Below the pieces are notes generated by a model that did no database searches, was not told the DNA's origin, and saw only the letters and a program-made list of their open reading frames with translations. Shown in pieces: positions 1-11,774 of a DNA stretch of 64,000 bases. The DNA comes from Melampsora larici-populina 98AG31 (lineage: Eukaryota > Basidiomycota > Pucciniomycetes > Pucciniales > Melampsoraceae): the NCBI RefSeq assembly GCF_000204055.1, contig NW_006768815.1, positions 62,001 to 126,000 of the forward strand. Reading direction: 5' to 3'. Each line of letters starts with the position of its first letter. Positions within the stretch are counted from its first letter, which is position 1. Both the position numbers and the translations under genes were made by a program.

Positions 1-999
1 GAATTGACTCAATGAAGGCTCCTCGTGCCTCCATTGATTGGTCTGGATGGACTGTACGGGCTTTTTTTCTGGTCCAAGCCAAACAATTCCGTAGCTCCTT
101 TGACAGAGTCGTAGTCAAAACCCAAAGTCCAAAAGTGTCCCTTAATCTTGATTGGAGCTCGTCCAAATGGAGCGTTGGATCAACTTCCAGTGACTCCAGT
201 ACAAATTGATGTTCAGCTGGACCTAAAGTTGCCGGTGGTCCTCAAGCCAAATGATCCATTGGGTTTGTGACAATCGCTCAAGTCGTGAGGTACAAATCAT
301 ACCAACGCCGTACCGAGGTGAGTGACAGATTGATTCCAAGAGAATTGACGATCTCTCGAAAGCGCAACCCCCAAAGTACCATGCGCACAACCAACATCTT
401 GACCTCTGGGCTGTGGAGAGTCATCTTCATGTGAGACGGGGAAGAAAGCAAGTCAGCCCATGTTGACCAATATGAAACCAAAAAAGTGAAATTTACCAGG
501 TCAGAGAAGAGAGAGAAATGTTGACAAAGCGATGACAAAGCAGAAACACGATTGAAAAAACAAGGATGATGAGAGCGGATGATGAGAGATGATGATGAGA
601 AAGGGGAAAGAAATGACAAGACAGGGGACAAAAAGAGGGGAAGAGGGTATGGGTATGAAATCTCGTACCCTTCTGTGGCTTGTGCTTCCATCGACAGGGC
701 ACGTGGGAACTGGGCTTCCATAGAAGGTCCACGTCAGTATATGTAGAGAGGAGATGGTGACAGCTCCCTCACGGTACCAATGGAATCAAATATGAAAAAA
801 AGGGTTTTATTCAAGATTTAACCCTTTTAGACATGGTGCCTTGGTGACTCTTTGGAGTCAAATCTGCCATCTAACCCTTTAGTAGCTGTAAGATAATTCG
901 AGAAATAATTGAAAGTACATTGAAAATTATGATGCAAATAATTAGATGAACCAGGGGTGTTTTGCTGCACCTTGACAATTTCCCCATGTAAAGATTCAC
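1..999. other. No supported gene
   Basis: No reading frame here resembles a known family; two overlapping minus-strand frames at 278-732 are low-complexity Ser/Phe/Leu-rich and not credible. The stretch lies 3' of the gag-protease remnant that ends at 1000, so it may be the rest of that old retroelement, but no reverse transcriptase motif or LTR copy is visible. Confidence 0.5.
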
Positions 1000-1660
1000 C
1001 TACAAATCTTTTACATGCCTCTGACCGTCATCAGCATCTTCTCTAACTAATTTCCAAACTTTCTTCCCACTATTTGCATACCTACGTCTTCTTGAAGATT
1101 GATTTCCTCTTGAGTCTTCATGTTCATAAACTTGAGGAGGCCAGTCCATTCCCGGAATACTCCTTTGAAATTCACTAGCTTTACCATCACAAGTTGAAAA
1201 CCTTGCAACCATTCCTCTATCATCTACCATTGGGATTCTTTCACCATACTTCTCTGAAAACTGACAATTTGCTTCAAAATCAACTAAGAATGGACGTCCT
1301 AAACTAACTGGTGCATCACCAGTAGTTAAAAAGAAATGAACTTTTCCTTGAACATGATTACCAAGTAAAAGCGGAACATTTTCAACAATACCAACTAATT
1401 CAGCTTCATTGTTAACAATACCACGTAATGACATCTTGATTTTAACATGAGATTCTAAACCCATACTATACGCAAAATCAACATTCATAACATTAATTTG
1501 AGATCCTGAATCAATAAGACATCTTTTCGTAATTTCATGATCTCCAAGTTCAACATTAAGAAAACCCAAAGGACATGAATACAACCAATCTTTCTGTCTA
1601 CCCCAAATTGATTTTAATTTCCCAAAATCCAAGTTTTCCAAATCCATATGATCCATATGA

Positions 1661-1840
1661 TGTTATGGTCACGGTCAGGGGTTGGGACAAGGGAAGAGGT
1701 GGGTCCTATCTATCTGGTATTGTGATTGTCGGATGGAGAGAAAAGGACATATGTACCACGTGGGTGAGTACAACATACTGGCTACAAGTCTGTGATATGT
1801 ATGTACTATATGTCAGCTCTGTGAAACCCGGATCATAACA
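1661..1840 (-). repeat. 3' LTR of chromovirus (180 bp)
   Basis: The LTR begins TGTTATGGTC and ends GATCATAACA on the plus strand, giving 7-bp inverted ends. It is the downstream LTR because the genes read on the minus strand. Confidence 0.96.
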
Positions 1841-1843
1841 GTA

Positions 1844-1853
1844 TCCCCCTTTT
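1844..1853 (-). promoter_or_regulatory. Polypurine tract
   Basis: On the minus strand AAAAGGGGGA lies three bases before the 3' LTR, the expected position for the plus-strand priming tract. Confidence 0.75.
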
Positions 1854-1932
1854 ATGCCCAAACCCCCTCTTGCAAGTTCTGCATTCATCCACGGGCAGCG
1901 TTAAAAAACCCTGTGGGAAAAAGCTTGCCCTC

Positions 1933-4900
1933 TCACTTTTTTCGCCGTCTTTTCTTGTATTTACTTGATGCTGTAGGAAATTTTGAATTAAAATCATCTA
2001 TCAATGCCTTGCAATTGTCTAAATTCGTCGTTGGTTCCGATGAGTTGTGTTCGGTACTGAATCCTTTCCAGCTGATCAAGTATTCCCGTCTCTTGTTCTT
2101 CAATCTGCAGTCTAAAATCTCGGATACTTCCCATTCCGTGTTGCCTTCAATATCAATTGGAGCTGGTTCTGGTTCTTGCCTGCCTTCAATTTCGTCTATC
2201 TTGTGTTTTCTTAATACTGAAACGTGAAATACGGGATGTATGCCTTTCATCGAAATGGGTAAATTCAATTTGTAAGTTGAACAAGAAATCTTTTTTATAA
2301 TAGAGAAAGGACCTAGCCAGCGGTGTTCCAGTTTGGGGCTGGGTCTTGTTGTAGATATATTTTCATTGCTCAGCCACACTTGATCGCCAATTTTCCATTC
2401 TGGTGTTTGCCGAACTTTCCTATCAAATTGAATTTTCATCTCTTCTTGGCTTGCTTGTAAACATTCTTTTAATTCATCTTGAACATCTTGTAAAGTCTTG
2501 AGTCTCTCCTCAACTGCTGGTACGCACTGTTCTCCTAAAGGTATGCCTCCAAATGTTGGGTTGTACCCGTAGTTAGCCTTAAACGGTGAGACTCCTATTG
2601 AAACGTGATCTTTATTGTTATAGGAAAACTCAGCCGTTGGAAGTAGCGCTTCCCAGTCGTCCTGTCGGTAGCCTATGAAGTGACACAAGTATTGTTCAAT
2701 ACTTTTGTTGACGATTTCTGACTGTCTGTCGGTGCGTGGGTGGAATGATGTCAAGGGTTTCAGGGTGATTCCCAGTCTTTTGTTGAGTTCTTGCGTTATT
2801 TGCGATACAAATATACTTCCTCGGTCAGATATGATTGTTTTCGGTGTACCATGAAGTTTCCAAACTTCTCTCAGTAAGAGGTCCGCCAGTTGTTCTGAGT
2901 TCATACTCTCGTTGCACGGAATAAAATGTGCCATTTTGGTGAGTCTGTCTACGACCGTCAAAATACTATCTTTTCCATTCGAGATTGGGAGTTTCGTAAT
3001 CATGTCGTAGCTGATGTTGGTCCAAGGGCCCGCTGGTATGGGCAATGGCTCAAGGGATCCGTAAGGTTTCTTAGTAGAACTTTTGACTCTCAGGCATGAA
3101 GAGCAGCCATCTACGTACTTATTTATATACGCTTTCATTGAGGGCCACGTAAAGCACCTTCTGACCAGACCTAATGTCTTAGCTCGACCAGGGTGTCCTG
3201 CAATAAGTCCATCGTGTCTACTTCTTGTGATCTTCATCTTCAATGAATTGTCATCGGGGACCTCGATCCTGCCGTGATGATAAATGAGTCCGTCTTTGAC
3301 TTGATAATTTGCTACCGTTGCGTGAATTCTTGACGAGAATGGATTTTCTATAACTTTCATAAGTTCTTGTAGTCTCGATGAAGCCTTTGTCTTCTCGCGT
3401 ATCTCTTCAATGATTAAATTGTCCGTGACCATTGTTTCTTCTGTCATGTCTGCAATACGTACTTCATCTACGTCCGTGATTCCTAGAATGTCCACATCAA
3501 ACCAGTGATCTGTGTTTTCTAAATTCACTTCTTCACTCTCAAAACACGAATCCATGCTTGCAATCTCTGTGAAGGTTTTGTCATTGATGTTTTCCGGTCG
3601 GAGTAGTTGTCCGAATGTGAGTCGTTCTTCGTTGGTGGGGGCGAGATCTGGTCTTCTCGACAACGCGTCAGATTTTGCATTCATGTAACCTGGTCTGAAT
3701 TTGATAGTGAAATTGAAACATCCCAAAGTTTCTGCCCAACGTGCTTGTCTTCTTGTAAGTTGCTTAGTTGTCATGAAGGATTCAAGGTTGCGGTGATCAG
3801 TATAGACTACTACTTCAAGTCTGTTGGGGTTTCCTTCTAAGTAGTGTCGCCATTCTTTAAAGGATGCCACAATTGCTAGGAGTTCCTTATCAAATATCTC
3901 GTAGTTTCTCTCTGCCTGGGCTAAAGACCGTGATAAGAAAGCTACCGGGTGAATCTGGCCGTCTTTGTCGCAGCGTTGGGATAAGACCGCTCCTAAGGCA
4001 AAGTCGGAGCAGTCACATTCAAGTAAGAATGGTCGATACGGATCTGCAATCTTCAGGACTGGGGCTGTGGTGAATGCAGTTTTCAATCTGTTAAAAGCAG
4101 CTCTACATCTCGTGTCCCATACAAACTGTGTTGCTTTCTTTGTGAGATTGTGGAGTGGTCGAGTCGTAGCTGAAAAATGGTCAATGAATCTCCGGTAAAA
4201 GTTGGAGAATCCAATAAATCGTTGGAGTTCAGTGACATTTCGAGGTTCTGGCCAGTCAGACACTGCTTTTACCTTCATCGGGTCCATTCTAACTTGGTTG
4301 TGAGAGATGATGAGTCCTAAGTACTCGACTTGGTCCTTAGAAAACTCGCACTTTTCGGGTTTCAGCCATAGTTGATGATTCTCGAATATATCTAGTACAC
4401 TGTCAACTGCGGTCTCGTGGTTTTCCCCCTTCTTCGTGTGTATCAGTGTGTCGTCCAGAAAAACAGCTACATCCCGTCCTATACGTCCCACAAAGATATC
4501 CTGCATGAAGTACTGGAAATATCCAGGCGCTCCTGTAGGGCCGAAAGGCATGGTCAATGGTGCAAATTGACCCTCTTTACAGATGAATGCCAACTTGTCC
4601 TCATCACCCTCTGCTACGCGTAGGTTACCGTATGCGTTGCGCATATCGAGTTTAGTGAATTTGTCGGAGTCGAGTAGGCTGTCAACCAGGTCCATCGTCA
4701 AGGGAAGTGGGTACTTATTTTTCACCGTCAGTGCGTTAAGTTTACGATAGTCGAAGCATGGCCTGAGATTACCGTCTTTCTTACCGGTGAATAGCACAGG
4801 CGCTGCCCATGGTGAAGTGGTTCGGCGAAGGGTTCCATTGGTCAGTCCGTTGTTGATTAACTCGCTCAAAGCTGCGTTCTCTGTCGGGGACAGTGGTATC

Positions 4901-6061
4901 ACTCAACTGGCCTGTGGTTGGGCGCCCGGGACAAGTTCGACTTTGAAATCATAACGCCTTCTTGGTGGGAGTCTTTGCGCTTTGGACTTGACAAACAAAT
5001 GCAGGTGTCGGTGGTAATGAGACGGTACAAGTTCCTCGACTGATTTTGGGGGGGGCATCCTTCTTTCCTGTGGCTGCTAATCTGGCTGAAGTTGACCAAG
5101 AAGTTTTTGCTGTGTGGATCTCGACATCTACATTATTCAGGAGAGGATCCTGCTGGCCAGCTTGCTCTGGATTACGCGGTGAAAGTGGGGAAATATCATG
5201 CTCACATTGCGGGGGTGTTAGCGTATCATTTCTAATACACACCCCCTCGTCAAAGTCCCTAGTGTCCCTCACGGGATCCAATTGTCCAGGTGAGAGGTTT
5301 TCCGGGATTGACGACACTGCTGGGGCAGTTGCAATGTGGCTCTCTGGTGACACTGGATCGCTAAGCGTTGGGAGCTTCGTTTCGGGGTTGTTCAAGTTTT
5401 CTAGGATGTAAACAGGCTTGCCAGCTGAAACGGGGTGGTTATCACAAAAGGTAGAATTATACACACATTGCGGGGGTGTTAACGTATCGTTACTGATACA
5501 CACCCCCTCGCCAAATCTCCTAGCGTCCCTCACGGGCTCCAAAGTGGGTCCAAGTGAGAGTGTTTTCGGGCTTGACGACGTTGCCGCCGCAACGGCAATC
5601 GTGAGTTCGTCCTGGGAAAAGGTCCCCTTCTTCCAGTCGATCTTGTGTCCGTGTCGAAGGATCCAGGGCATTCCAAGGATCCCGTCATAGGTGTCTTTGA
5701 CTCTGGTGATGACGAATCTTGAAGGTGATGTGTCGCTGTGCATGATTAAGTCGATTTCATGTGATGACCGACTGGGTGAACCGTCAAAGCCGGATATATC
5801 ACGGCTGCTTTCGAAGGCATAATGGAGGAGTCCCGTCTTGTTCACAAAGGACTCACCTAACACGTTGTGTGTGGCTCCTGAGTCGATCAAGAGTAGGGAG
5901 CTAAGAGGCGCGGTGGTTGTGGCTCGGGAAGTATGGGGCATGTGGAGTTCAGTTCTGTAAAATAATCTTGGATCATTGTTATTGCATGTTACAATTTGAC
6001 TAGAACCTAACTCGACCAATTCCTCAACTTCCCCTTCGCTCGAGATTGGCACAACAATCAG
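1933..6061 (-). pseudogene. Chromovirus pol: protease, RT, RNase H, integrase, chromodomain
   Basis: The protease block (about 6052-4949) shows LLLIDSGATHNVLG. The 989-codon block at 4902-1933 holds RT (VFLDDTLIHTK as the active-site box), RNase H (ECDCSDFALGAVLSQ, YTDHRNLESF), an HHCC integrase finger (H-H...CSSC), DDE core residues in DSILTVVDR, ISDRGSIF and the QSEIVNKSIEQ helix, and a C-terminal chromodomain around YLISWKGFS. The protease frame is open upstream into gag and lies in the -1 frame relative to it, as expected for -1 ribosomal frameshifting. Two lesions inactivate this copy: a run of eight G/C at 5048-5055 where seven would keep frame, and TGA at 4905-4903 just before the long block, in place of a probable CGA. 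The protease-RT linker holds an internal duplication (see findings). Confidence 0.93.
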
Positions 6062-7110
6062 TCTCGAGCTCCGCCATTTTTCGACGCATCTGCTCTACTA
6101 GTACCCTCCCCTCTATCCTCCTGATCGTCATTCTTACTACACAAAGAAGCTATCTTAATCTCTAATTCGGCAATCCGACTCTGATAACCATTCCTGCCTC
6201 TGAAATTGGTGGGGTTGCGAATGGGGTTGCAAGTGTTCTTTCTATCCGGGCAGTCGGCAGAGATGTGACCGTGGCGATTGCACTTGAAGCATAATCCAGA
6301 TCTTAATCTTTTAGCGTGTTCTTCGTCAGTTAACCGTGTGTACGTGCTAGACAGGTCCATAGCATTAGGGTCTGCAGGAGTGGAGCTATGGCTGGTGCTT
6401 GTGTCAGTTGTTCCGTGTAATTTGTTTTCGATTTTGATGGCAAGGTTGGATATTTGTTCAATAGAGGTGAACGGTTCTTGTACCAATACCATTGCAACTC
6501 TGATTTCTTTCTTGAGACCTTGCTCAAATTGACTGATGAGAGTTGGGACTTCCCATCCTGTGTTAGACGCGTGCATATTAAATTCATGAGTATAAGTAGC
6601 TACACTGCCTTTCTGATTTAAACTACGTAATGCTTTTTCTGCCTTCGTCTTCTTTTCCGTGTCAAAATACATGGCCTTAAAGTTATCAACAAAACGCTCA
6701 AACGTGACCAGATGGGATGTAGCAGAATCAAAAAGCTCGTTGGTCAAAGGTTGTGCCCAACTGCTTGCCGTGCCAGTGAGGTAGGACATCGCGAAGATGA
6801 CTTTGCTACGATCATCCGGGAATTGATACGGATGAGCCATGATATAAAATTGAACTTGGCTGGCAAAGACTTCAGCCGGTACGCCGCGAGTCCCATGGAA
6901 CTTGTCAGGGGTTGCAACTTTAGGACCTTTGGTCTGAGGAGCGGTATCAGCAGGGTTTGGTGCTGTCTGCATGGGTTGTGGCGGTTCAGAGTTCGCGGGT
7001 TGTTGGTTTTGCATGTTCTCAGCAAGTCTCTCTTCGGCTTGTCGGCGCAATGTTTGTTCTTGGTTCAACGCATTGGTAAGTTCATTCAATTGTCGTTGAA
7101 TGTCCTCCAT
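6058..7110 (-). CDS. Chromovirus gag (capsid/nucleocapsid)
   Basis: The first ATG in the frame is at 7110 (MEDIQRQLNELTNAL); the frame is open further upstream without another ATG. The protein is about 350 residues with an N-terminal coiled-coil-like Gln-rich segment, a retrotransposon gag capsid region (FHGTRGVPAEVFASQVQFY, FERFVDNFKAMYFD) and one CCHC knuckle, CFKCNRHGHISADC, near its C-terminus. It overlaps the upstream extension of the pol frame. Gag would form the cytoplasmic particle that packages element RNA. The frame is intact, in contrast to the broken pol. Confidence 0.92.
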   Translation of the reverse strand: MEDIQRQLNELTNALNQEQTLRRQAEERLAENMQNQQPANSEPPQPMQTAPNPADTAPQTKGPKVATPDKFHGTRGVPAEVFASQVQFYIMAHPYQFPDDRSKVIFAMSYLTGTASSWAQPLTNELFDSATSHLVTFERFVDNFKAMYFDTEKKTKAEKALRSLNQKGSVATYTHEFNMHASNTGWEVPTLISQFEQGLKKEIRVAMVLVQEPFTSIEQISNLAIKIENKLHGTTDTSTSHSSTPADPNAMDLSSTYTRLTDEEHAKRLRSGLCFKCNRHGHISADCPDRKNTCNPIRNPTNFRGRNGYQSRIAELEIKIASLCSKNDDQEDRGEGTSRADASKNGGARD

Positions 7111-7474
7111 GTTGACCGAGTCGGGGTTTGATAGGGATTCAACGTCTACAAACAAATGATCCGGTTCACTTCCAGTATCGACGTCTTCGTCGAAGTTTTG
7201 GGTACTAAATGTCGGTGACGTTGTGGCGTTGTACGATAGAGTGGGAAGGTTGGTATCAAGGTTTTGGAATGTAAATAAGGTTTGTCTTTCAATGGTGAAT
7301 CGGTAAGGTTCTCTTTTTTAAGGTTACTTCAATTAATTGTAATTCTAATCTAATCTGGTAAATCCGATCTAATCTTGTAAATCTTCTGTCTTGTTCTTTT
7401 CGGTTTTGATGTAAGTTCTTTTTCTTCTGGTTTTCTTAGGAGTCCTCGTCGCTTGTCGATAGGATCCGACAATA

Positions 7475-7654
7475 TGTTATGGTCACGGTCAGGGGTTGGG
7501 ACGAGGGAAGAGGTGGGTCCTATCTATCTGGTATTGTGATTGTCGGATGGAGAGAAAAGGACATATGTACCACGTGGGTGAGTACAACATACTGGCTACA
7601 AGTCTGTGATATGTATGTACTATATGTCAGCTCTGTGAAACCCGGATCATAACA
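7475..7654 (-). repeat. 5' LTR of chromovirus (180 bp)
   Basis: This copy is identical to the LTR at 1661-1840 except for one transition. In element orientation the leader that follows it contains a partly palindromic stretch (GTCGATAGGATCCGAC at 7456-7471 on the plus strand); I could not assign a tRNA primer. Confidence 0.96.
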
Positions 7655-8963
7655 TATGACCAATATCTTCTTCCTTAATAATTTCATTACTACGCCTAAT
7701 ACTACCACTTGAACTTAAATTAACCCTCATACTGAAACCATTTCCAACATTACCACCTTTAACTTTCAAATCATCAACTAAATCAGGTACTAAATTAATT
7801 AATTCCTCCATTGTAAGTTGAGGAGCCTTCATTTCTTTACACTTATCAATTAAACCTTCCAAAGTGCCATTCTTCTTACTTGAAACAATACCAGGTAACT
7901 TTGATCTTGGTTCTTCTTTCTTGACATTCTTCAAAGGTGAAATATAAGTTGGCTTTCTTGAAGTTCTTCCATCTTCAATTGAAATGTCCCTCAAAACCTT
8001 ATGCCTTTGATCTGGAGTATTTGGATAACTTCCAGGTAAAATTTCTAAATCTGAATCAGTACTTAAATCTTCAATTCTAGTACCTCTCTTTAAAATTTTC
8101 TTGGGAATAATTTGAGGTGTACTTGAAGCAGGTAAATCTCTTGAATTTTCCACAACTCCATCCCAACCAGGTGTTGAAAACCTCTCTGAATTCTCACGTC
8201 CAAATTCCTCAGCTTGTTCATCAGTAATAATGATTTCTTCCTTTCTTCCTTCATCATTTCTTGAAGTTGATTGATTAAGTTAATCTTGATTATCTTGATC
8301 TAAATTAGCAAAACACAGTGAAGTCCTCTTCTTGATTAAAGGATCCACTTTCCTCCTTGCTGCATCTGATTCAAAAATAACTCCTTTTGACTTGAAATTG
8401 AAGGAATATTCCATTGACTTAAAGTTCCACAGCTTGATTTAACCGCTTCCTTTCCTTTATCTTCATCCCTTTCAACTTTGACTTTGTTTTCAGTAACCTT
8501 TGTTGAATTTTCAATTACTAATTTTCTATAAGGCTTCTGATCCCAAGGAATTCTGTCTCCATCAGGAAGAAAGAAAGATTTACCATCAAACTTCACCAAA
8601 TTATCATCCACATCCTGCTTGACATATCTGCAATCATGAATTGAATGACCTTCTCTATCACAATACCAACACATATAAACAGACCTATTACCACCTTCAT
8701 TTCTTTTAAATTCATCATTTTCATTCCTATTACCATAATTATTTCTTGAAAAGTTGTTTTCTCTATTACCACCATAATTACCACGGGTAGAATTGCCATT
8801 ACCACTGGTACCATAAGTTCTTCCACCTGTAGCACCACCTTTCTTCAAATTTTCATTTTCTTTCTCAACCATTTCTAATTTCTTCTTCAATTGATCCAAT
8901 AAATTACTTGTACCACCTGAACCACCTGAAATACCCAATGAAGCTTGTCTTTGAGTCCTAAAA

Positions 8964-8997
8964 CTTGCCATCACTGAAGCCTTGCCATCACTGAAGC
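8964..8997. repeat. 17-bp perfect tandem duplication
   Basis: The unit CTTGCCATCACTGAAGC occurs twice in direct succession and shifts the old gag frame by 17 bases. The upstream and downstream frames rejoin if one copy is removed. Confidence 0.95.
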
Positions 8998-9211
8998 AAC
9001 ATTTTCCTTCTTAAATGAAGATCTTTCTTCTTCATTCTTTGTTAAATCTCCAAAAGCCATATGCATCTGCATTACTCTACTAACATAATTTTCCAACATA
9101 CTCAAAGGAACCATTCTATAATGATGACCAGCCTTCTTCAATTGACCTTCACATTCCATTCAGATCTTGATTTGATGTTGAATATGAGATGAAAAAGCCT
9201 TGAAGTAATAT

Positions 9212-9798
9212 CACTACACCAAATGACATCTTTTCCCAGGGGTATATAAAAGTAGTGCTGGCATAGAAAACTATACATAGATTAATTTTCTATACCCATA
9301 ATAAATATCTTTTGATACATCATGTACAATATTTGAGATTGAGCAATTGAGTATTGTCTTTGAGCTGACTCAGCTGTATGTATTGGGACCCAAAGGGAGC
9401 CACCACAAGTTACAGCATCTTGATTTCCTATTTTTATCATTTTCATTCAAAAATACATTTCTATGCTCATACAAGATATTCTCACACATTCTCAGAAACA
9501 TTTGTGAGCATGAATGAACAATCTTACACAGATTGACAGATACCATTTACGCACTTACATCATTCCTGATGGATCATGTTGGCCCATTCAAGAAGGCTTG
9601 AGAAGAACATTGTGTATAGGCTTAAATGTAGTTTACATGCTTGTAGAAATGTTGTTATCTGTGGGTATAGAACGGAATGTTTTGTATGGGCATAGTGGAC
9701 TTGATCTCTATGGGTATAGACAAGTACTCTACAAAAGGTTTTCTATGCACGCACTACTTTTCTATACCCCCGGGGAAAAGATGTCATTTGGTGTAGTG
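9212..9798. mobile_element. CACTA-type MITE, 587 bp
   Basis: The element begins CACTACACCAAATGACATC and ends with its reverse complement; the inverted ends continue imperfectly for about 45 bp. It is flanked by the 3-bp duplication TAT (9209-9211, 9799-9801). CACTA termini with 3-bp duplications are the signature of the CMC/EnSpm superfamily. It has no coding capacity. Subtracting 590 bp restores the interrupted gag frame. Confidence 0.92.
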
Positions 9799-10719
9799 TA
9801 TCTTGCCATTGATCTTGAATCACTAGAATCAATCTGACCTGAAGTCTCCAAATGAATTAACATGGTCTTGAATTTATTTTCAAACTTGACGTAAGCATCA
9901 TTTGTTGAAATACCTCCAGCTTTAGCCAAATCATCACATAATTTATACAAGTCCTCATCTGTATACAAAGGTTGAGTATCCGCACCCCATAATTCATTCA
10001 TTTCATTCTTCAATAACCTCCATTGTTGAGTCCTGTAACCTGCCATAGCTTCAATCATGGTCTTCATTTCATCATCTTTAATAAAAAACTTGACTTGAAG
10101 ACATTTATCTCTATCACTTGCATTATCAATCAAAGCAGCATCTTCAAAATCTCTCAAAAACCTTTCCATATCACCACCTGATTTAAATGATAAACTTTTA
10201 TCAACTGGTTGAATCTTGACTGTTGTCTTCTGATCTTCATCTTCACTACTGATTTCTTCATAAACAACTCTTCTTGTCTTGTTTGATTTCAACTTCTTCT
10301 TAATTTCATTTTCAACAATTTCATCCTTCAATTTTCTTGATTTGAATTCTTGATCAATTTGATCTTCTTCATCACTTTGCAATTCATTTCCAACACCTTT
10401 GCCCAATAAATCATCTTGAACTTGCTGAGCATCACCATCATCTTCTGAATTGTCACTGTGATAAACACCTTCACTTCTTAATTCTCTTCTATGAACTTTC
10501 TCATCTCTTGAAGCCTTCATCTTGTCTTGTTTGAATTTCTGTAATAATTGAATGACTTCTTTCTCAGTTAAACCATCCATCAAACTTTCAATATTATCTT
10601 CAGCAACCTGATAATTTGCTAATTCTTTTCCTTTTCCTTTATTCAAAACATCAAAACCACTTGAGCTAGCCTTGATGTCTTCCTTATCCCATTCTTTATT
10701 GAATAAGTCAGCCATTTGA

Positions 10720-11660
10720 ATTAAACAAAATGAATCAATGAATTAAACAGTTAATGAATGATTGATTCACAAAATTCTTGATGATAACTTGAATAAATTA
10801 ACAACTTGAGTTTGATAATAATTCTTGAAGTGAATTAAAAACTTGAATTGAATAATTTGAAACTTGAAATAAAAATCAATTAAAACTTGAAGTAAATAAA
10901 TTTCTTGAAGTAAATAATACTTGATGTAAATAAAAAATTCTTGAAGTCAAAAAGCAAATAATTCTTAAAATAAAAAATAAGTCTTGAAGATAATTCTTGA
11001 AGTAATTACCTAAAATAAATCTTGAACTTGAAGTAAATGATAAAAAAAATTCTCGAAATGAATCAGACTCTGAATAAATCTTGAAGTAAAATAAAAAAAT
11101 CTTGAAGTGAATAAGTCTTGAAGTGAATCAAATAAAACTTAAACTAAGGATAAATCTTGATGTGAATAAACAAAACTTGAAGTCAAATGAATCTTGAAAT
11201 GAATAAGATTCTTGGTCTTGAAGTAAAATAAACCACTTGAAGTAAATAAAATTCTTGATCTTTAATAATAACACTTCAAATAAAAAATAAATAAATCTTG
11301 AATTCAATGATGAACCTTGAAGTAAATAATTGAAACTTGATTTAAATAATTCTTGATGTCAAACTGAATCTTAAAATGAATCAGACTCTGAATGAAAGAT
11401 AATTCTTGAAGTGAATAATTAAACTTGAAATCAAATAAATCAAACTTGATGTGAATAATTGAATTTGAGTACCCAAATCAATTCTAGAATACCTATATCC
11501 AAGTATTTCTATCAAATGAAACCTATAAGTGAAGTTAATGAATGAATGAATCAATAACCACGAAATTATTGATGATAAAGTGAGCAATAATCAACTAAGA
11601 ATAATAATTAATAACTTGAATTTGAAATCTTGAATCTTGAAGACCAACAATTCAAAAACT
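10720..11660. repeat. AT-rich degenerate repeat leader (TTGAAGTAAATAA-like)
   Basis: About 0.9 kb is built from imperfect copies of short words such as ACTTGAAGTAAATAA and ATTCTTGAAGT. It lies between the gag start at 10715 and the tRNA-like site at 11775, so it is the 5' untranslated leader of the old retroelement on the minus strand. No open frame of interest is present. Confidence 0.7.
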
Positions 11661-11774
11661 GAGAAGACCAATATCCTAGTACTTCTAAATAATAAAAACC
11701 TTGAAGTAGACCAATATCCAAGTACTACCACGAAATTGGTATCCTACAAACAAGCTTGAAATAACGAAAAGAAC

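Larger units (their letters stand above)
1661..7654 (-). mobile_element. Young Ty3/gypsy chromovirus, 5994 bp
   Basis: The element has two 180-bp LTRs (TGTTATG...CATAACA), gag, and a pol with protease, RT, RNase H, integrase and chromodomain, all read on the minus strand. The 5-bp target duplication TATGA sits at 1656-1660 and 7655-7659. It lies inside the retropepsin frame of an older retroelement; subtracting 5999 bp restores that frame. The LTR copies differ at one base (A/G near 1690 versus 7504), so the insertion is recent. Despite its youth, pol carries an in-frame TGA and a homopolymer shift. Confidence 0.96.
1000..10715 (-). pseudogene. Split gag-retropepsin gene of an old LTR retroelement
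   Basis: Four blocks read on the minus strand form one gene: 10715-9802 (acidic N-terminus and gag-like capsid region), 9208-8998 plus 8980-8336 (gag end and CCHC knuckle CWYCDREGHSIHDC), 8300s-7655 (linker) and 1655-1000 (retropepsin, LIDSGSQINVM, with D-S-G). Blocks are separated by a MITE (9212-9798), a 17-bp tandem duplication (8964-8980/8981-8997) and a Ty3 element (1661-7654). In each case the codon phase is restored exactly when the insert plus one target copy is subtracted. Two further breaks are a one-base shift near 8340 and an in-frame TAA near 8280. No RT or integrase follows before the window edge. The fold assignment is from motifs; the clade (Ty3-like, rust type) is inference. 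Confidence 0.8.
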
